Shown here: in pieces, positions 9,268-17,808 of the stretch | How positions within the stretch are numbered: the stretch's first letter is position 1 | Layout: every line of letters starts with the position of its first letter | Source of the DNA: Paraburkholderia lacunae | Lineage (GTDB): Bacteria; Pseudomonadota; Gammaproteobacteria; Burkholderiales; Burkholderiaceae | NCBI RefSeq assembly: GCF_003353175.1 | Contig: NZ_QHKS01000008.1 | Coordinates: forward strand, 124,001 to 188,000 | DNA length: 64,000 nt | Reading direction: 5' to 3' | The notes under the pieces: model-generated | Seen by the model: only the letters and a program-made list of their open reading frames with translations | Database searches by the model: none | What the model was told of the DNA's origin: nothing | Made by a program: the position numbers and the translations under genes

Positions 9268-10026
9268 ATGACCACCTCTTCTCCCGTCCGCGCGATCGTC
9301 ACCGGCCATGCTCGCGGCCTCGGTGCTGCGCTTGCAGAACAACTGCTCGCGCGCAACGTCGCGGTGCTGGGCTTGTCCCGCTCGCGTCACGCCACGCTTG
9401 CGCAGCGCTTCCCGGCGCTGCTCGAAGAGATCGAGCTGGAACTGGCCGACCCCGTGCGCGTCGCGCAGTGGCTGGCAGGCGACGCACTGCGCGGCTTTGT
9501 CAGCGGCGCGCAAAGCGTGCTGCTTATCAACAACGCGGGCATGGTGCAGCCGATGGGTCCGATCGAAGCGCAAGACGCGGCGGCCATTGCGAGCGCGGTG
9601 AGCCTGAACGTCGCGACGCCGCTGATGCTGGCGAGCGCCGTCGCGGCGGCCAGCGTCAACGCGGACGATCGGCGCATCGTGCATATTTCGAGCGGCGCGG
9701 CACGCAACGCGTACGCCGGCTGGAGCATCTACTGCTCGACCAAAGCCGCGCTCGACCATCACGCACGCGCCGTCGCGCTCGATGCAAATCGCGCACTGCG
9801 TATTTGCAGTCTCGCGCCGGGCGTCATCGATACGAACATGCAGGCACAGATTCGCGACACCGGCTCCGAGCAATTTCCGATGCGCGAAAAATTCGAAGAC
9901 CTCAAACGCAACGGGCTGCTTTCGACGCCTGAACAATGCGCCACCCAATTGCGTGACTACGCCTTCAGCGACGCGTTCGGACAAACGCCCGTGGCCGACA
10001 TTCGCGAGATCGCGAAGCAAGCCTGA
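9268..10026 (+). CDS. SDR-family NAD(P)-dependent oxidoreductase
   Basis: A 252-residue short-chain dehydrogenase/reductase. The cofactor loop is TGHARGLG near residue 12, NNAG is present (LLINNAGMVQPMG), and the catalytic Ser (HISSGAA) and YxxxK (YCSTKAALDHHA) are intact. The closest well-known relatives are sepiapterin-reductase-like SDRs. The start ATG follows CATCTCGACGAC with no strong ribosome-binding site. It follows the GlxA-type regulator by 85 bases on the same strand and is convergent with the cheY-like gene across the iteron cluster at 10043-10496. Confidence 0.88.
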   Translation: MTTSSPVRAIVTGHARGLGAALAEQLLARNVAVLGLSRSRHATLAQRFPALLEEIELELADPVRVAQWLAGDALRGFVSGAQSVLLINNAGMVQPMGPIEAQDAAAIASAVSLNVATPLMLASAVAAASVNADDRRIVHISSGAARNAYAGWSIYCSTKAALDHHARAVALDANRALRICSLAPGVIDTNMQAQIRDTGSEQFPMREKFEDLKRNGLLSTPEQCATQLRDYAFSDAFGQTPVADIREIAKQA

Positions 10027-10042
10027 GGCGCAGTTTCTCTGC

Positions 10043-10496
10043 TCCCGAAAAATCTCACCTTTGGCACGAAGCGGTCCGGGAAAGACGCGAGGTGTGCATC
10101 GGCCGGCCCCCGAAAAAGCTCACCTCAAGCGCTTGCGTGCGGGCTGCAAAGGCATGCTGGCCGGGGCACCCGTGGTTCCTGACCGGCCACTCCCGCAAAC
10201 CCTCACCTTTGAGTGTGTTTGAGGTAATTTGCATACCCAGGTAAGAGGCGGTGCGCCGGGCAGACTTTCATCGGCCGGGTGAACGCGGATCGAGCTTGCC
10301 GCTCACCGAATTCAGTCCAGAACCCGCTACGGTTGATGGCCATGCGCACGGCTCCCGAATATTCTCACCTTTGCTCCGGTGATCGCATCTGGGAGCCGCT
10401 TGCAGCCACTCGCGGCCTCGACGAGCACAATGTGTGAAGGACGCCGACGAGCACCCTTGCCTGATGTTGTGCGCGCGGCTCCCGAAAATTCTCACC
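10043..10496 (+). repeat. Distal iteron cluster A, five sites
   Basis: Five 17-bp sites matching TCCCGNANNNNCTCACC on the + strand start at 10043, 10108 (CCCCG variant), 10191 (TCCCGC), 10353 and 10480. Four are followed by TTTG. They fill a 514-base gap between the convergent SDR and cheY-like genes, which otherwise holds nothing I recognise. The sites match the reverse complement of the origin array at 28224-29870, about 18-20 kb away, so they are probably bound by the same initiator. This is inferred from sequence identity. Confidence 0.85.
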
Positions 10497-10540
10497 TTTG
10501 GCCGGAACCGCGGCGCTCGTGCTGCCGCGCCCCGTACCGC

Positions 10541-10906
10541 TCAGCCCGCCAGCTTGCGGAACGTTTCCAGCACCGCGTCGCCCTTGAACGGCTTGACGAT
10601 CCAGCCTTTGACGCCGGCCGCCTTGCCGCGCTCCTTCATCGCCGGGCTGCTTTCGGTGGTCAGCATGATGACGTTGACGGTCGTGTTCGCGAGTTCGCCG
10701 CGAATCTTTTCGACCATCGTCAGACCGTCCATGTTCGGCATGTTGACGTCGCTGATCACCAGTTTGATGCCGGGGCTGGCCTTCAGCTTGGCGAGACCGT
10801 CTTTACCGTCCACTGCTGTGTCGACGTCCAGGCCGTTCTTCTTCAGAAAGCCGGCCACTTCATCGCGCACCGTGCTCGAGTCGTCTACCACGAGAATTTT
10901 CGACAT
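10541..10906 (-). CDS. CheY-like single-domain response regulator
   Basis: A 121-residue stand-alone receiver domain. The acidic pair is DD at 8-9, the phospho-acceptor Asp is in VISDVNMPNMDG (about 53), the switch Thr is in MLTTESS, and the Lys is in VKPFKG. There is no output domain, so it must act by protein contact. It is the last gene of the operon running from the kinase at 15625, about 20 bases after the pseudo-receiver/CheX gene, and is the likely phosphate acceptor of that kinase. Whether it talks to flagella, pili or a second-messenger enzyme cannot be seen. Confidence 0.93.
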   Translation of the reverse strand: MSKILVVDDSSTVRDEVAGFLKKNGLDVDTAVDGKDGLAKLKASPGIKLVISDVNMPNMDGLTMVEKIRGELANTTVNVIMLTTESSPAMKERGKAAGVKGWIVKPFKGDAVLETFRKLAG

Positions 10907-10927
10907 GATTTTTTCCTATGACAACAA

Positions 10928-11899
10928 TCAGAACAGCTCGAGTTCGCCCGCATCGACCATCGCGCCGACGTCTTCCTCGACTTCCTTGAAATCCTCGGGC
11001 GACCAGCTCAGGCTGAACACAAAACGTTGATGCAGCTTCACCGACCGGCCCGACTGCGGGTCCGTCAGCCGATACATGAAGCACAGCTGCGGATTGCCGC
11101 TGCCGAATGAGATGTACTTGTGCTTGTGATTCACCAGCAGCGGCACCTGCACCTGGCTGCGCAGCCATGCGTCCGCATCGCCGACATAGCGGTTGCGGAA
11201 GGAGCCCCAAATCAGGTTGGTCACTTCGCCCAGTACGCCGTTCAGATCGCGAAAGTCGGCCTCGCCGTCACGCGCGCCATGGGTCATCTGGAAGCGATCC
11301 AGCAATTCGAGAATCGGCGCCTCCTCGGCCTGCATCATCATGTAGCCGCGGCACCATGCGCTCTCCAGCGGAATCAGGCTGAACACCTCACCGAAGATGA
11401 TCCGGTCGCGCACGATGTAGGGCGTCTCGCAGGCGACGGCCAGGTCCTTGAAGACGTCGCCGAGGATCGCCTGCGTCATCTCCGCAATGCCGCGCACCAG
11501 CGCGTTCGGGTAATCCAGGCTGAAGATGTATTCGTCGATGACCTTGCGCAGCGGCGCCATGTCGTGTCCGACGTAGGTAGCGCAGACCACCCTGCGTAGA
11601 CTCTCCGGCAGACCGTCCAAAGTTGGATCGGATTCGCGGCGCATGATGATCGGCAGTTCAGGCCGCACGGCATTGATCCTGATCGCGATCTCTGCGCTCG
11701 CTTCGGCCGAACCGCCGTATCCTTCGCCAAACAGGATCGCGCCCAGATCGATATTCGAGCGCAACACCGAAGGCAGACGGCTCTTGCTGACCTTTACGCC
11801 GACCAGATTGTTCTCGTCGCAGAAGCGTTTTAGTGCGTCTTTATGTACCGGGCAGTCATCCAGCACCAGTACCTTGCTGACCGGCTTGTTCACGTTCAT
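10928..11899 (-). CDS. Degenerate receiver fused to a CheC/CheX-like domain
   Basis: A 323-residue protein. Residues 1-130 resemble a receiver (VSKVLVLDDCPVHKDALKRF) but the phospho-Asp position reads AILFGEGYGG, so the usual Asp is missing. The C-terminal ~190 residues look like a CheC/CheX phosphatase domain, with the E-x2-N pair in NGVLGEVTNLIWGSF; the first half-site reads AEMTQ, with Gln in place of Asn. The start ATG at 11899 follows AGGAACC. It may dephosphorylate the neighbouring CheY while the dead receiver gives a docking surface. This is inference; I know of no named family with this exact layout. Confidence 0.78.
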   Translation of the reverse strand: MNVNKPVSKVLVLDDCPVHKDALKRFCDENNLVGVKVSKSRLPSVLRSNIDLGAILFGEGYGGSAEASAEIAIRINAVRPELPIIMRRESDPTLDGLPESLRRVVCATYVGHDMAPLRKVIDEYIFSLDYPNALVRGIAEMTQAILGDVFKDLAVACETPYIVRDRIIFGEVFSLIPLESAWCRGYMMMQAEEAPILELLDRFQMTHGARDGEADFRDLNGVLGEVTNLIWGSFRNRYVGDADAWLRSQVQVPLLVNHKHKYISFGSGNPQLCFMYRLTDPQSGRSVKLHQRFVFSLSWSPEDFKEVEEDVGAMVDAGELELF

Positions 11900-11936
11900 T
11901 TCGGGTTCCTGCTCATTGCCGATATCGACATAGCGT

Positions 11937-12476
11937 TCAAAACATCTCCAGCTCGCCGCTGGTCTCTTCGACGGCGCTCGTATCCGCCACGAAGTCGACC
12001 GGCGCATCTGCGCAGACGCAAATCGTCGCGGCAAGCTGTACCGAACCCTCGATCGCGATCGAATACGAAGACAGAAAATCCGGTTTCAGTTCCTGCAAAT
12101 ATGACAGGCAGCGAGCGCTCAGCACGTAAGGCGTCGACATGCCGAGGTCCGGGAAATAGCGCAACAGTTCTTGATTCATCGCGCCGCAGCACAGGTTGCA
12201 GATTTCCAGAAACGCTTCCTGGAAAGACCGGTCCGCCGTGTCTTTCAGGAAGTAGCTGCGGAGGCTGTCGTTTTCATCGAACTGAAGGATCAGCAGCAGT
12301 CTGAACACCATCGACGAGATGGTCAGTACGACCACCTGGGTGTCGCTCGTCGCGCCCATGCCGGCTTGCGCGAGCGGCACGATCTCGCACGTATCGCTCG
12401 ATTGCAGCGGCAAGCGCGCTTGTGCAGCCCTGCGGAAAATACGTTCGAAGCTTTCCTTTGCGTGGCCGGTGATCAC
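11937..12476 (-). CDS. CheX/CheC-like chemotaxis phosphatase homologue
   Basis: A 179-residue soluble protein. The segment AFLEICNLCCGAMNQELLRYF carries the E-x2-N (EICN) helix of the CheC/CheX/FliY phosphatase fold, and the rest alternates strands and helices as that fold does. It is translationally coupled to the MCP-tip gene (4-base overlap at 12473-12476) and lies 37 bases before the pseudo-receiver/CheX gene. Two CheX-like products in one operon is unusual. They may form a heterodimer, or one may be catalytic and the other regulatory. Confidence 0.68.
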   Translation of the reverse strand: MITGHAKESFERIFRRAAQARLPLQSSDTCEIVPLAQAGMGATSDTQVVVLTISSMVFRLLLILQFDENDSLRSYFLKDTADRSFQEAFLEICNLCCGAMNQELLRYFPDLGMSTPYVLSARCLSYLQELKPDFLSSYSIAIEGSVQLAATICVCADAPVDFVADTSAVEETSGELEMF

Positions 12477-13207
12477 GTCGACACCTGGCTAAGCTTCGCC
12501 TGGAACTGATTGGCCAGCGACTCGACGCTGCTCAGTGACGCAGCGATCATCTTGCCGCCCGCCTGGATGTCCTGAAACGTCGAGGTCGTGGTCAGGTCGT
12601 TGCGGTGCAGGCTGTCGCGATAGCTCTTCGAGAGGTCTTCGGAGCGCGCCGCAAGCGAGCGAACCTCGCTCGCCACCACCGCGAAGCCGCGCCCGGCCGC
12701 GCCCGCTCGTGCGGCTTCGATCGAAGCGTTCAGCGAAACGATCACCACGTGCCGGACAATCGACGAAAGCTCCTGATTTTTCGCGTGCATGTCGTGGTTT
12801 TGCGTCATCAGCGAAATCATCTGATCGTGCCAACGCTCGAACGTCGCGCCGAGGCTCTTCAGCCGCGCGGCTTCGCTCGCGATCTGTTGCGCGTGATGTG
12901 CCCACTGGTCTTTGTCGTCGGTGGCGGCTTGCAACGCCGTGCGCAGATCTTCAGATGCCGCCGATTGCCGCGCCAGTTCCTCGCGCAGCTGTGCGAGCGA
13001 CGCCTCCAGATCCTGCGCGAACTGCTCGCGCTCACGGAGCGTTTCGACATGACCCGCATGCTCGGACAGCAGCGTGTCGATTCGCGCTTCGCTTTCAGCG
13101 CGCAACCGTGCGATGGTCTTGCCGTTTTGCAACTTGTGCACGGCGAACGCCAGCAACGCAGTGATTGCGCCGCCTGCCACCGCTGCCATCAGATACTGTG
13201 GAATCAC
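12473..13207 (-). CDS. Minimal methyl-accepting-type signalling protein
   Basis: A 244-residue protein with one N-terminal membrane helix (about 5-23) and then a long coiled coil. It ends near a chemoreceptor hairpin tip: IVRHVVIVSLNASIEAARAG, then GRGFAVVASEVRSLAARS. It has no periplasmic sensor domain and no HAMP, and is much shorter than a normal chemoreceptor. Standard receptors read QTNLLALNA where this has VVIVSLNA, so contacts with CheA/CheW may differ. It probably couples to the kinase encoded immediately upstream (30-base gap). Confidence 0.82.
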   Translation of the reverse strand: MIPQYLMAAVAGGAITALLAFAVHKLQNGKTIARLRAESEARIDTLLSEHAGHVETLREREQFAQDLEASLAQLREELARQSAASEDLRTALQAATDDKDQWAHHAQQIASEAARLKSLGATFERWHDQMISLMTQNHDMHAKNQELSSIVRHVVIVSLNASIEAARAGAAGRGFAVVASEVRSLAARSEDLSKSYRDSLHRNDLTTTSTFQDIQAGGKMIAASLSSVESLANQFQAKLSQVST

Positions 13208-13237
13208 GACCGATCCTTCCGAAAATCCGTGCCCGGC

Positions 13238-15625
13238 TCACGCCATTGCGTCGAGTCGCAGTTCGCCGGCATCGCCGCGTGCCTGCACACCTAACGTATC
13301 GACCGCGACGCTGTCCGGCAGACAGACGATCGTCTGGAACTGGCGGAACGATGCGCCCTTGTGATCGTCGGTGAAACGCAGCTCGATGCTGCCGTTCTCA
13401 CGCTTGAGAAAATCGCGCACGGCATCCATACCGACACCGCGACCCGACACTTCCGTGACCGTTTCCGCCGTCGAGAAGCCCGGCCGGAAAATGAAATCGG
13501 CGATGGCTTCGTCGCTCAGCGCGTCGTCCCGACCGATCCAGCCGCGCTCGACGGCGATACCGCGAATCCGTTCGAGCGCGAGACCGCGGCCGTCGTCGCT
13601 GAGCGTGATCTGCAGCGCGCCGCTGTCCACGCCGACTTCGATATCGATCGTGCCGGCCGGCGTCTTGCCTTGCGCGGTGCGCGCCTCGGCGGTTTCGATG
13701 CCGTGATCCATCGAATTGCGCAGCAGATGCATGAACACATTGTTCAGCGTGCCGCCTGCCTGGCCGCGCAGACGATAGCCGTTGTCATCGATGCGCACGT
13801 TCGGCGCCTGCTTGCCCAGTTCATGCGCGAGCGACGGCAGCGAGTCGAGCACACCAGACAGTGCGTCGCGCACGCTTTCGCTGCCCAGAGCCCGCAAGGT
13901 TTGGCGCACGGCGTCGCGCATCGACTGCAACTCGTTGAGCTCGCTTGCGTTCGCCGTCTCCAGCAGGCGCAGGGTCTGCTGGATGTGTTCCTTCTCGACC
14001 ATCACGTAGCGGCCCGCGTTGCCGGCGTCGTTCACGCGGCCCTTGCCCTTGCGACCGAGACTGTGTTCGTTGATCTTCGCGTAGCTCTCAATGGCTTCGC
14101 GCACGCGCGTCAGCTCCTGCATCAGATGTTCCTGATCCCACGGACGGTCCGCGTCCGGCTGGCGCAATTCGTCATAGCTCTGCTCGGTTTCGTGGACGAC
14201 GTTGGTCAGATGCTGGAGGTTATAGGTTCGCGCGTTGCCCTTGATGGTGTGCATGTTGCGGAACAGCTCGGCGATCGCCGCGTGGTCCGCTTCGGAATGC
14301 TTGCGAATGATCCGCTCGTTTTCGCTGACGAACCCGGCGGAGCTTTCGATGAAATGATGGAACTTCTCTTCGCTGACAGCGAGAATCTCGCCGATCATGT
14401 CGAGGCGGCGGCGCTGTTCGCTGGCTTCGGCTGCGAGCTTGCGCAGCTCGGTGACGTCGCGCACGCACAGCATCAGGCGCACGATGACGTCGTTTTCGTC
14501 GGTGATCGCCGACCAGCTCAGGTCGAGAATCTTTACGCGGCCGTCGGGCATGCGCTTCGAAATCTCGCCCACCAGCAGATGCTGATTGAAAGCGAAGTTG
14601 ATGCAGTCTTCGCCGAGGCACGCGTGCGTCGCCGCATCGACTTGCGAGAGGACGTCCGAACCGAGATCGGTTTCCGAAAACACCAGGTCCATCAGACTGC
14701 GGCCGGCGATATCCTTCGTTTCGAAGATGTCTTCCAGATAGGCCGAGTATTCCGCGTGAACCACGGCGCCATCGATCACCGTCAGAATGCCCTGCTGCAT
14801 GTTCTGCAGCATCGCCTGAATGTCGGCGGTCTTCTGTTTGAGTTGCGCCGAGCTTTCCTGGATCTTTTCGATCATCCCGTTGAAGGCGACGATCGAATGG
14901 CCGATCTCGTCGAGGCGGCCCACCGGCACGCGGCGCGTAAAGTCCTGGCTCGAGGCGATCTCGCTCATCATCGCCTGCATGCGGCTGAGCGGGCGCGTGA
15001 TCTGGCGATAGAGCAGCGAGCCGATCGAGGTCAGCAGAATGATGGCGATGCCGGTGACGATCGCGATGGCCGTCGTGGTGGTGGCGAGCGTGGCGTTCAG
15101 CGTAGTGATCGCTTCGTCTTTCTCGCGGTTCTTTTCGACGCGCAGGGTTTCGACGATGCCTTCGAGTTCGTCGCGATACTGCGCGACGTTGGCGAACAGA
15201 TAGGCCTGCGCGAGTTCGTTCTTGCCGACCGCCTTCATCTTCGCCGTTTCGGCGATTGCGGAGAAGTAGTTTTCCAGGCTGTCCGTGGCTTGCGACACCA
15301 AACCTTTTTGCGCGTGGCTCGCGGCATCTTTCGCTTGCAGCGCGAGGGCCTGTTGCAGCGAGGCCTTTTTCTTCTTCAGTTCGTCCTGTGCCTGGGCGAC
15401 CATGTTGTCGTCCGGTGCGTAGACGAGCGTCATTGTGGCGATCTGGACGTCTTTGACTTGCGACACGAGGTCGGCGGACGCGAGCGCGCTGGGCACGACA
15501 CCCTCGGTCACCTGCCGCACTTCGGCCGCGCTGCCGCGGGTCTGATAGACGGCGTAGCCGCCGATCGCCGATAGAGCGACGAACATCAAGACAACCAATA
15601 ACGTGATGCGATGACGGATAGTCAT
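13238..15625 (-). CDS. Membrane CheA-like histidine kinase with 4HB-HAMP-PAS-Hpt layout
   Basis: A 795-residue first gene of the operon. The order is: membrane helix 6-26; a four-helix-bundle-like periplasmic part; membrane helix about 185-206; HAMP 207-260; PAS-like region 270-395; Hpt-like helices 415-530 with phospho-His459 in MHTIKGNA; and a CheA-type ATPase domain (HLLRNSMDHG, DDGRGLAL, GRGVGMDAV). No CheW-like domain follows the ATPase; the protein ends at ELRLDAMA. It thus joins a chemoreceptor sensor and a CheA kinase in one chain. I chose the ATG at 15625, which begins the first hydrophobic helix. Confidence 0.87.
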   Translation of the reverse strand: MTIRHRITLLVVLMFVALSAIGGYAVYQTRGSAAEVRQVTEGVVPSALASADLVSQVKDVQIATMTLVYAPDDNMVAQAQDELKKKKASLQQALALQAKDAASHAQKGLVSQATDSLENYFSAIAETAKMKAVGKNELAQAYLFANVAQYRDELEGIVETLRVEKNREKDEAITTLNATLATTTTAIAIVTGIAIILLTSIGSLLYRQITRPLSRMQAMMSEIASSQDFTRRVPVGRLDEIGHSIVAFNGMIEKIQESSAQLKQKTADIQAMLQNMQQGILTVIDGAVVHAEYSAYLEDIFETKDIAGRSLMDLVFSETDLGSDVLSQVDAATHACLGEDCINFAFNQHLLVGEISKRMPDGRVKILDLSWSAITDENDVIVRLMLCVRDVTELRKLAAEASEQRRRLDMIGEILAVSEEKFHHFIESSAGFVSENERIIRKHSEADHAAIAELFRNMHTIKGNARTYNLQHLTNVVHETEQSYDELRQPDADRPWDQEHLMQELTRVREAIESYAKINEHSLGRKGKGRVNDAGNAGRYVMVEKEHIQQTLRLLETANASELNELQSMRDAVRQTLRALGSESVRDALSGVLDSLPSLAHELGKQAPNVRIDDNGYRLRGQAGGTLNNVFMHLLRNSMDHGIETAEARTAQGKTPAGTIDIEVGVDSGALQITLSDDGRGLALERIRGIAVERGWIGRDDALSDEAIADFIFRPGFSTAETVTEVSGRGVGMDAVRDFLKRENGSIELRFTDDHKGASFRQFQTIVCLPDSVAVDTLGVQARGDAGELRLDAMA

Positions 15626-16052
15626 TTGAACCCCCGAGGGTGTGGCCTTTTGCGTCGGCCCTCTGGTGGGGCGCGCGCTTTTTCGCGGAATCTGGTGATG
15701 CTGCAACGCAGGGGATTATTCCGGGCGCATGTTACCGAGCGATGACTAATTGCTAATAAAAATAGGGGTTTAGACGGCCCGGCGTGTTAATTTTTTTCTA
15801 AAGTTTTTCTCGGTAATGCCGTTATACAAAGCCCATTTAAATTTGGCTTTAATGTGGGAAATGGAGGCGCCTCTGCTGGTTTTCCTGCGCGGCGCTTGCT
15901 GTCTGTGTGCCGGTAGCGTCGCGCGCTTTGGCACCGTTTTGCGCATCCGTCTTGCGCATCTTTTGGTAGCCGGGGGTGAAGCATCTTTCGCAGTATTTTT
16001 GTCACTCTCAAACCGAAAAAAGCAAGAAAAGACCAAAGCCATAAAAGCACAC
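15626..16052. other. Intergenic, AT-richer stretch with no convincing gene
   Basis: These 427 bases lie between the kinase start and the AlkD-like stop. The part nearest 15625 should hold the promoter of the chemosensory operon. The segment 15740-15860 is clearly AT-richer than its surroundings. A very basic reading frame on the minus strand (about 15770-16042) has no recognisable domain and unconvincing codon use, so I do not call it. I see no terminator with a clear T-run. Confidence 0.5.
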
Positions 16053-16751
16053 TCATCGGCGAATCGCCGAAAGATGCTTCGCCGCCTCGCGCAATGTGAG
16101 CGGCGAGATCACGTCGCGCGTAGCGGACAGAAAGTCGCTCACTGCGTGAGGCGCATGCCACGCGTAGTCACGCAAAGCCCAACCGATGGCCTTGCGGATA
16201 AAGAAGTCCGTTTCCGCGGCCAGTGAGCGGGCATAACCGAATAGACGCTCCTCGTCGGTATGATCGCGCCAGCCGAGTTGGTGAATCATTGCGATGCGGC
16301 GAATCCACAGCGACTCATGCTCGAGCGCGGCGTCCATGCAGATCTGCGCGTTCGGGACTTGCTCCCGCGCGGATTTCAGAACGTCGCCGACCACGCCCGC
16401 CAGCGGATCGACCGAATCCCACCACGCGCTACGTTGCGCTATCGAAAGCAGATGCTCGATGTCCGCGAGACCGAGGACCTTCCACTTGCGCGCCAGCAGA
16501 TCGGTGGCGGCGTATTGATACTCACGTTGCGGCATGGACCACAAGACGCGTGCGTACGCGAGGAGAAGCTCCGCGTTCTCGACCGGGAGCCGCTTGAAGA
16601 CCGGCAATGTCGCTTGCCGCCGCAGCGGCGTCGGCACGCCGATGAACTCGAACTGATTCCGCATATAAGCGCGCATCGCGAGTGCGCGCTGGGCGTCGGC
16701 GTGTTGTGCGAGCGCCGCCTCGATCTCGTCGCGGAAAGCGTTGGGTGTCAT
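16053..16751 (-). CDS. AlkD-like DNA alkylation repair protein
   Basis: A 232-residue all-helical HEAT-like repeat protein of the AlkD DNA glycosylase family, which removes alkylated bases such as 3- and 7-methylpurines. Visible hallmarks are FIGVPTPLRRQATLPVFK, WSMPQREYQYAATDLLAR, WWDSVDPLAGVVGDVL and DFFIRKAIGWALRDYAW. The ATG at 16749-16751 directly follows an iteron, whose AAAGGTGAGG about 10 bases upstream would also serve as the ribosome-binding site. Initiator binding could therefore affect expression. The frame extends further upstream but loses all family similarity. Confidence 0.9.
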   Translation of the reverse strand: MTPNAFRDEIEAALAQHADAQRALAMRAYMRNQFEFIGVPTPLRRQATLPVFKRLPVENAELLLAYARVLWSMPQREYQYAATDLLARKWKVLGLADIEHLLSIAQRSAWWDSVDPLAGVVGDVLKSAREQVPNAQICMDAALEHESLWIRRIAMIHQLGWRDHTDEERLFGYARSLAAETDFFIRKAIGWALRDYAWHAPHAVSDFLSATRDVISPLTLREAAKHLSAIRR

Positions 16752-16833
16752 CCCGAATATCCTCACCTTTGAGTTTGAAGTGCGGCGACAGGTAGCGTTG
16801 TTCTCACCGCGAGTGCTCCCGAATCTTCTCACC
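16751..16833 (+). repeat. Iteron pair B at the AlkD-like gene start
   Basis: Two sites, TCCCGAATATCCTCACC at 16751-16767 and TCCCGAATCTTCTCACC at 16817-16833, lie 66 bases apart in the same orientation as cluster A. The first abuts, and shares one base with, the start codon of the AlkD-like gene. The second lies just before the truncated kinase remnant at 16857. They are about 11 kb left of the origin array. Confidence 0.83.
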
Positions 16834-16856
16834 TTTCGGCGGTTCGCTTCACTCCC

Positions 16857-17276
16857 GTGATTCGCCTGGCACCTCGCCGGCATTACGGCGACAGTCTCGC
16901 TGACGATGCACTCGTGCGCCTCGATCTGCAAGCCGGCGACGGTTTCGGCCTGCCGCTCGTCGATCTCGACCGGATTCTTACCAATCTGATCGAGAACGCG
17001 CTCACGTATGGCGACCCGCCAGTGGATATCTCCACGTACAGGCGCAACGGTCAATACACGCTCGAGGTCCGCGATCACGGCGGCGGCATTCCCTGCGATC
17101 AACTCGATCGCGCGCTGCAGCCGTTCGTGCGGCTCGACGAGGCGCGCAGTGGCGATGCTCACTGCGGACTGGGCCTCGCAATCGTGCGGCGCCTCGTGCG
17201 GTATAACGGCGGCGTTTTTCAGGCCGGTAACGCAAGCGATGGCGGTTTCGTCGTGGCGCTTACGTTTCCGGGTTAG
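16857..17276 (+). pseudogene. Remnant of a sensor histidine kinase (ATPase domain only)
   Basis: An open frame of 139 codons encodes the last part of an EnvZ-like kinase: PLVDLDRILTNLIENALTYG (N box), VRDHGGGIP (G1), QPFVRLDEAR (F box) and GLGLAIVRRLVR (G2). No membrane helix, HAMP or phospho-His part exists upstream; the frame begins right after an iteron. No partner response regulator is nearby. It could still be transcribed, but the lost N-terminus argues for a decaying fragment left by a rearrangement. Confidence 0.72.
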
Positions 17277-17282
17277 CCTCGG

Positions 17283-17465
17283 TTAGCCTTGCGCAGCGTT
17301 GTTAGGAACGACGATGGCGCCATGCGGCCCACCGCCAGGACCACCGCCGCCGGGGCCGCCACCACCTGGACCGCCCCCGCCCCAACCCGGGCCCGGCCCC
17401 CACCAGCATCCGCTCAAGGTTGCGGTCAGGGCGGCCAGCGCCGCAATTGCCAACAGCTTTTTCAT
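17283..17465 (-). CDS. Small glycine/proline-rich lipoprotein
   Basis: A 60-residue product with a lipoprotein signal (MKKLLAIAALAALTATLSGC, lipobox LSGC, Cys20). The mature tail is mostly Gly, Pro and Trp (WWGPGPGWGGGGPGG) in imperfect GGGGP repeats, ending HGAIVVPNNAAQG. A tail of this kind is probably disordered or surface-binding. AAGGTATG-like bases upstream (GGAGAAGG) give a good ribosome-binding site. The function is unknown. It is convergent with the kinase remnant, with their stops 6 bases apart. Confidence 0.7.
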   Translation of the reverse strand: MKKLLAIAALAALTATLSGCWWGPGPGWGGGGPGGGGPGGGGPGGGPHGAIVVPNNAAQG

Positions 17466-17808
17466 ACCTTCTCCTTCGATGGATCAATGATCACGCAGCG
17501 TCGCCGCTCAGGTAGCGGCGCGGCGCGTTATCCGCAACTTATCAACCCGCAAAGAATCATGTTTTACGAAGCCGTTACAACCACGACAAAGCCTGGCCTC
17601 CAGGGTGGTGCCGGGCTGCCGTCTGCGTGCCCGCGAATGTAGCGCTCGCGGGATTCGCGGCATCTCGTCGCGCAAGATGAAGCACTCACGCTTTGTTTAT
17701 AGATGGAAGCAGAAGTAAGGAGATCGGCGGATTCTTCCGGCCTTGCTTTGCTCGAGGGTGAGATTTCGAACGCTCGATGCGTCACCGTCAGTGGGTATGA
17801 GGCGGACT

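Noticed and set aside
15770..16161. Basic open frames on the minus strand (90-124 codons)
   Set aside because: No recognisable domain, overlap with the AlkD-like gene end, and no ribosome-binding site.
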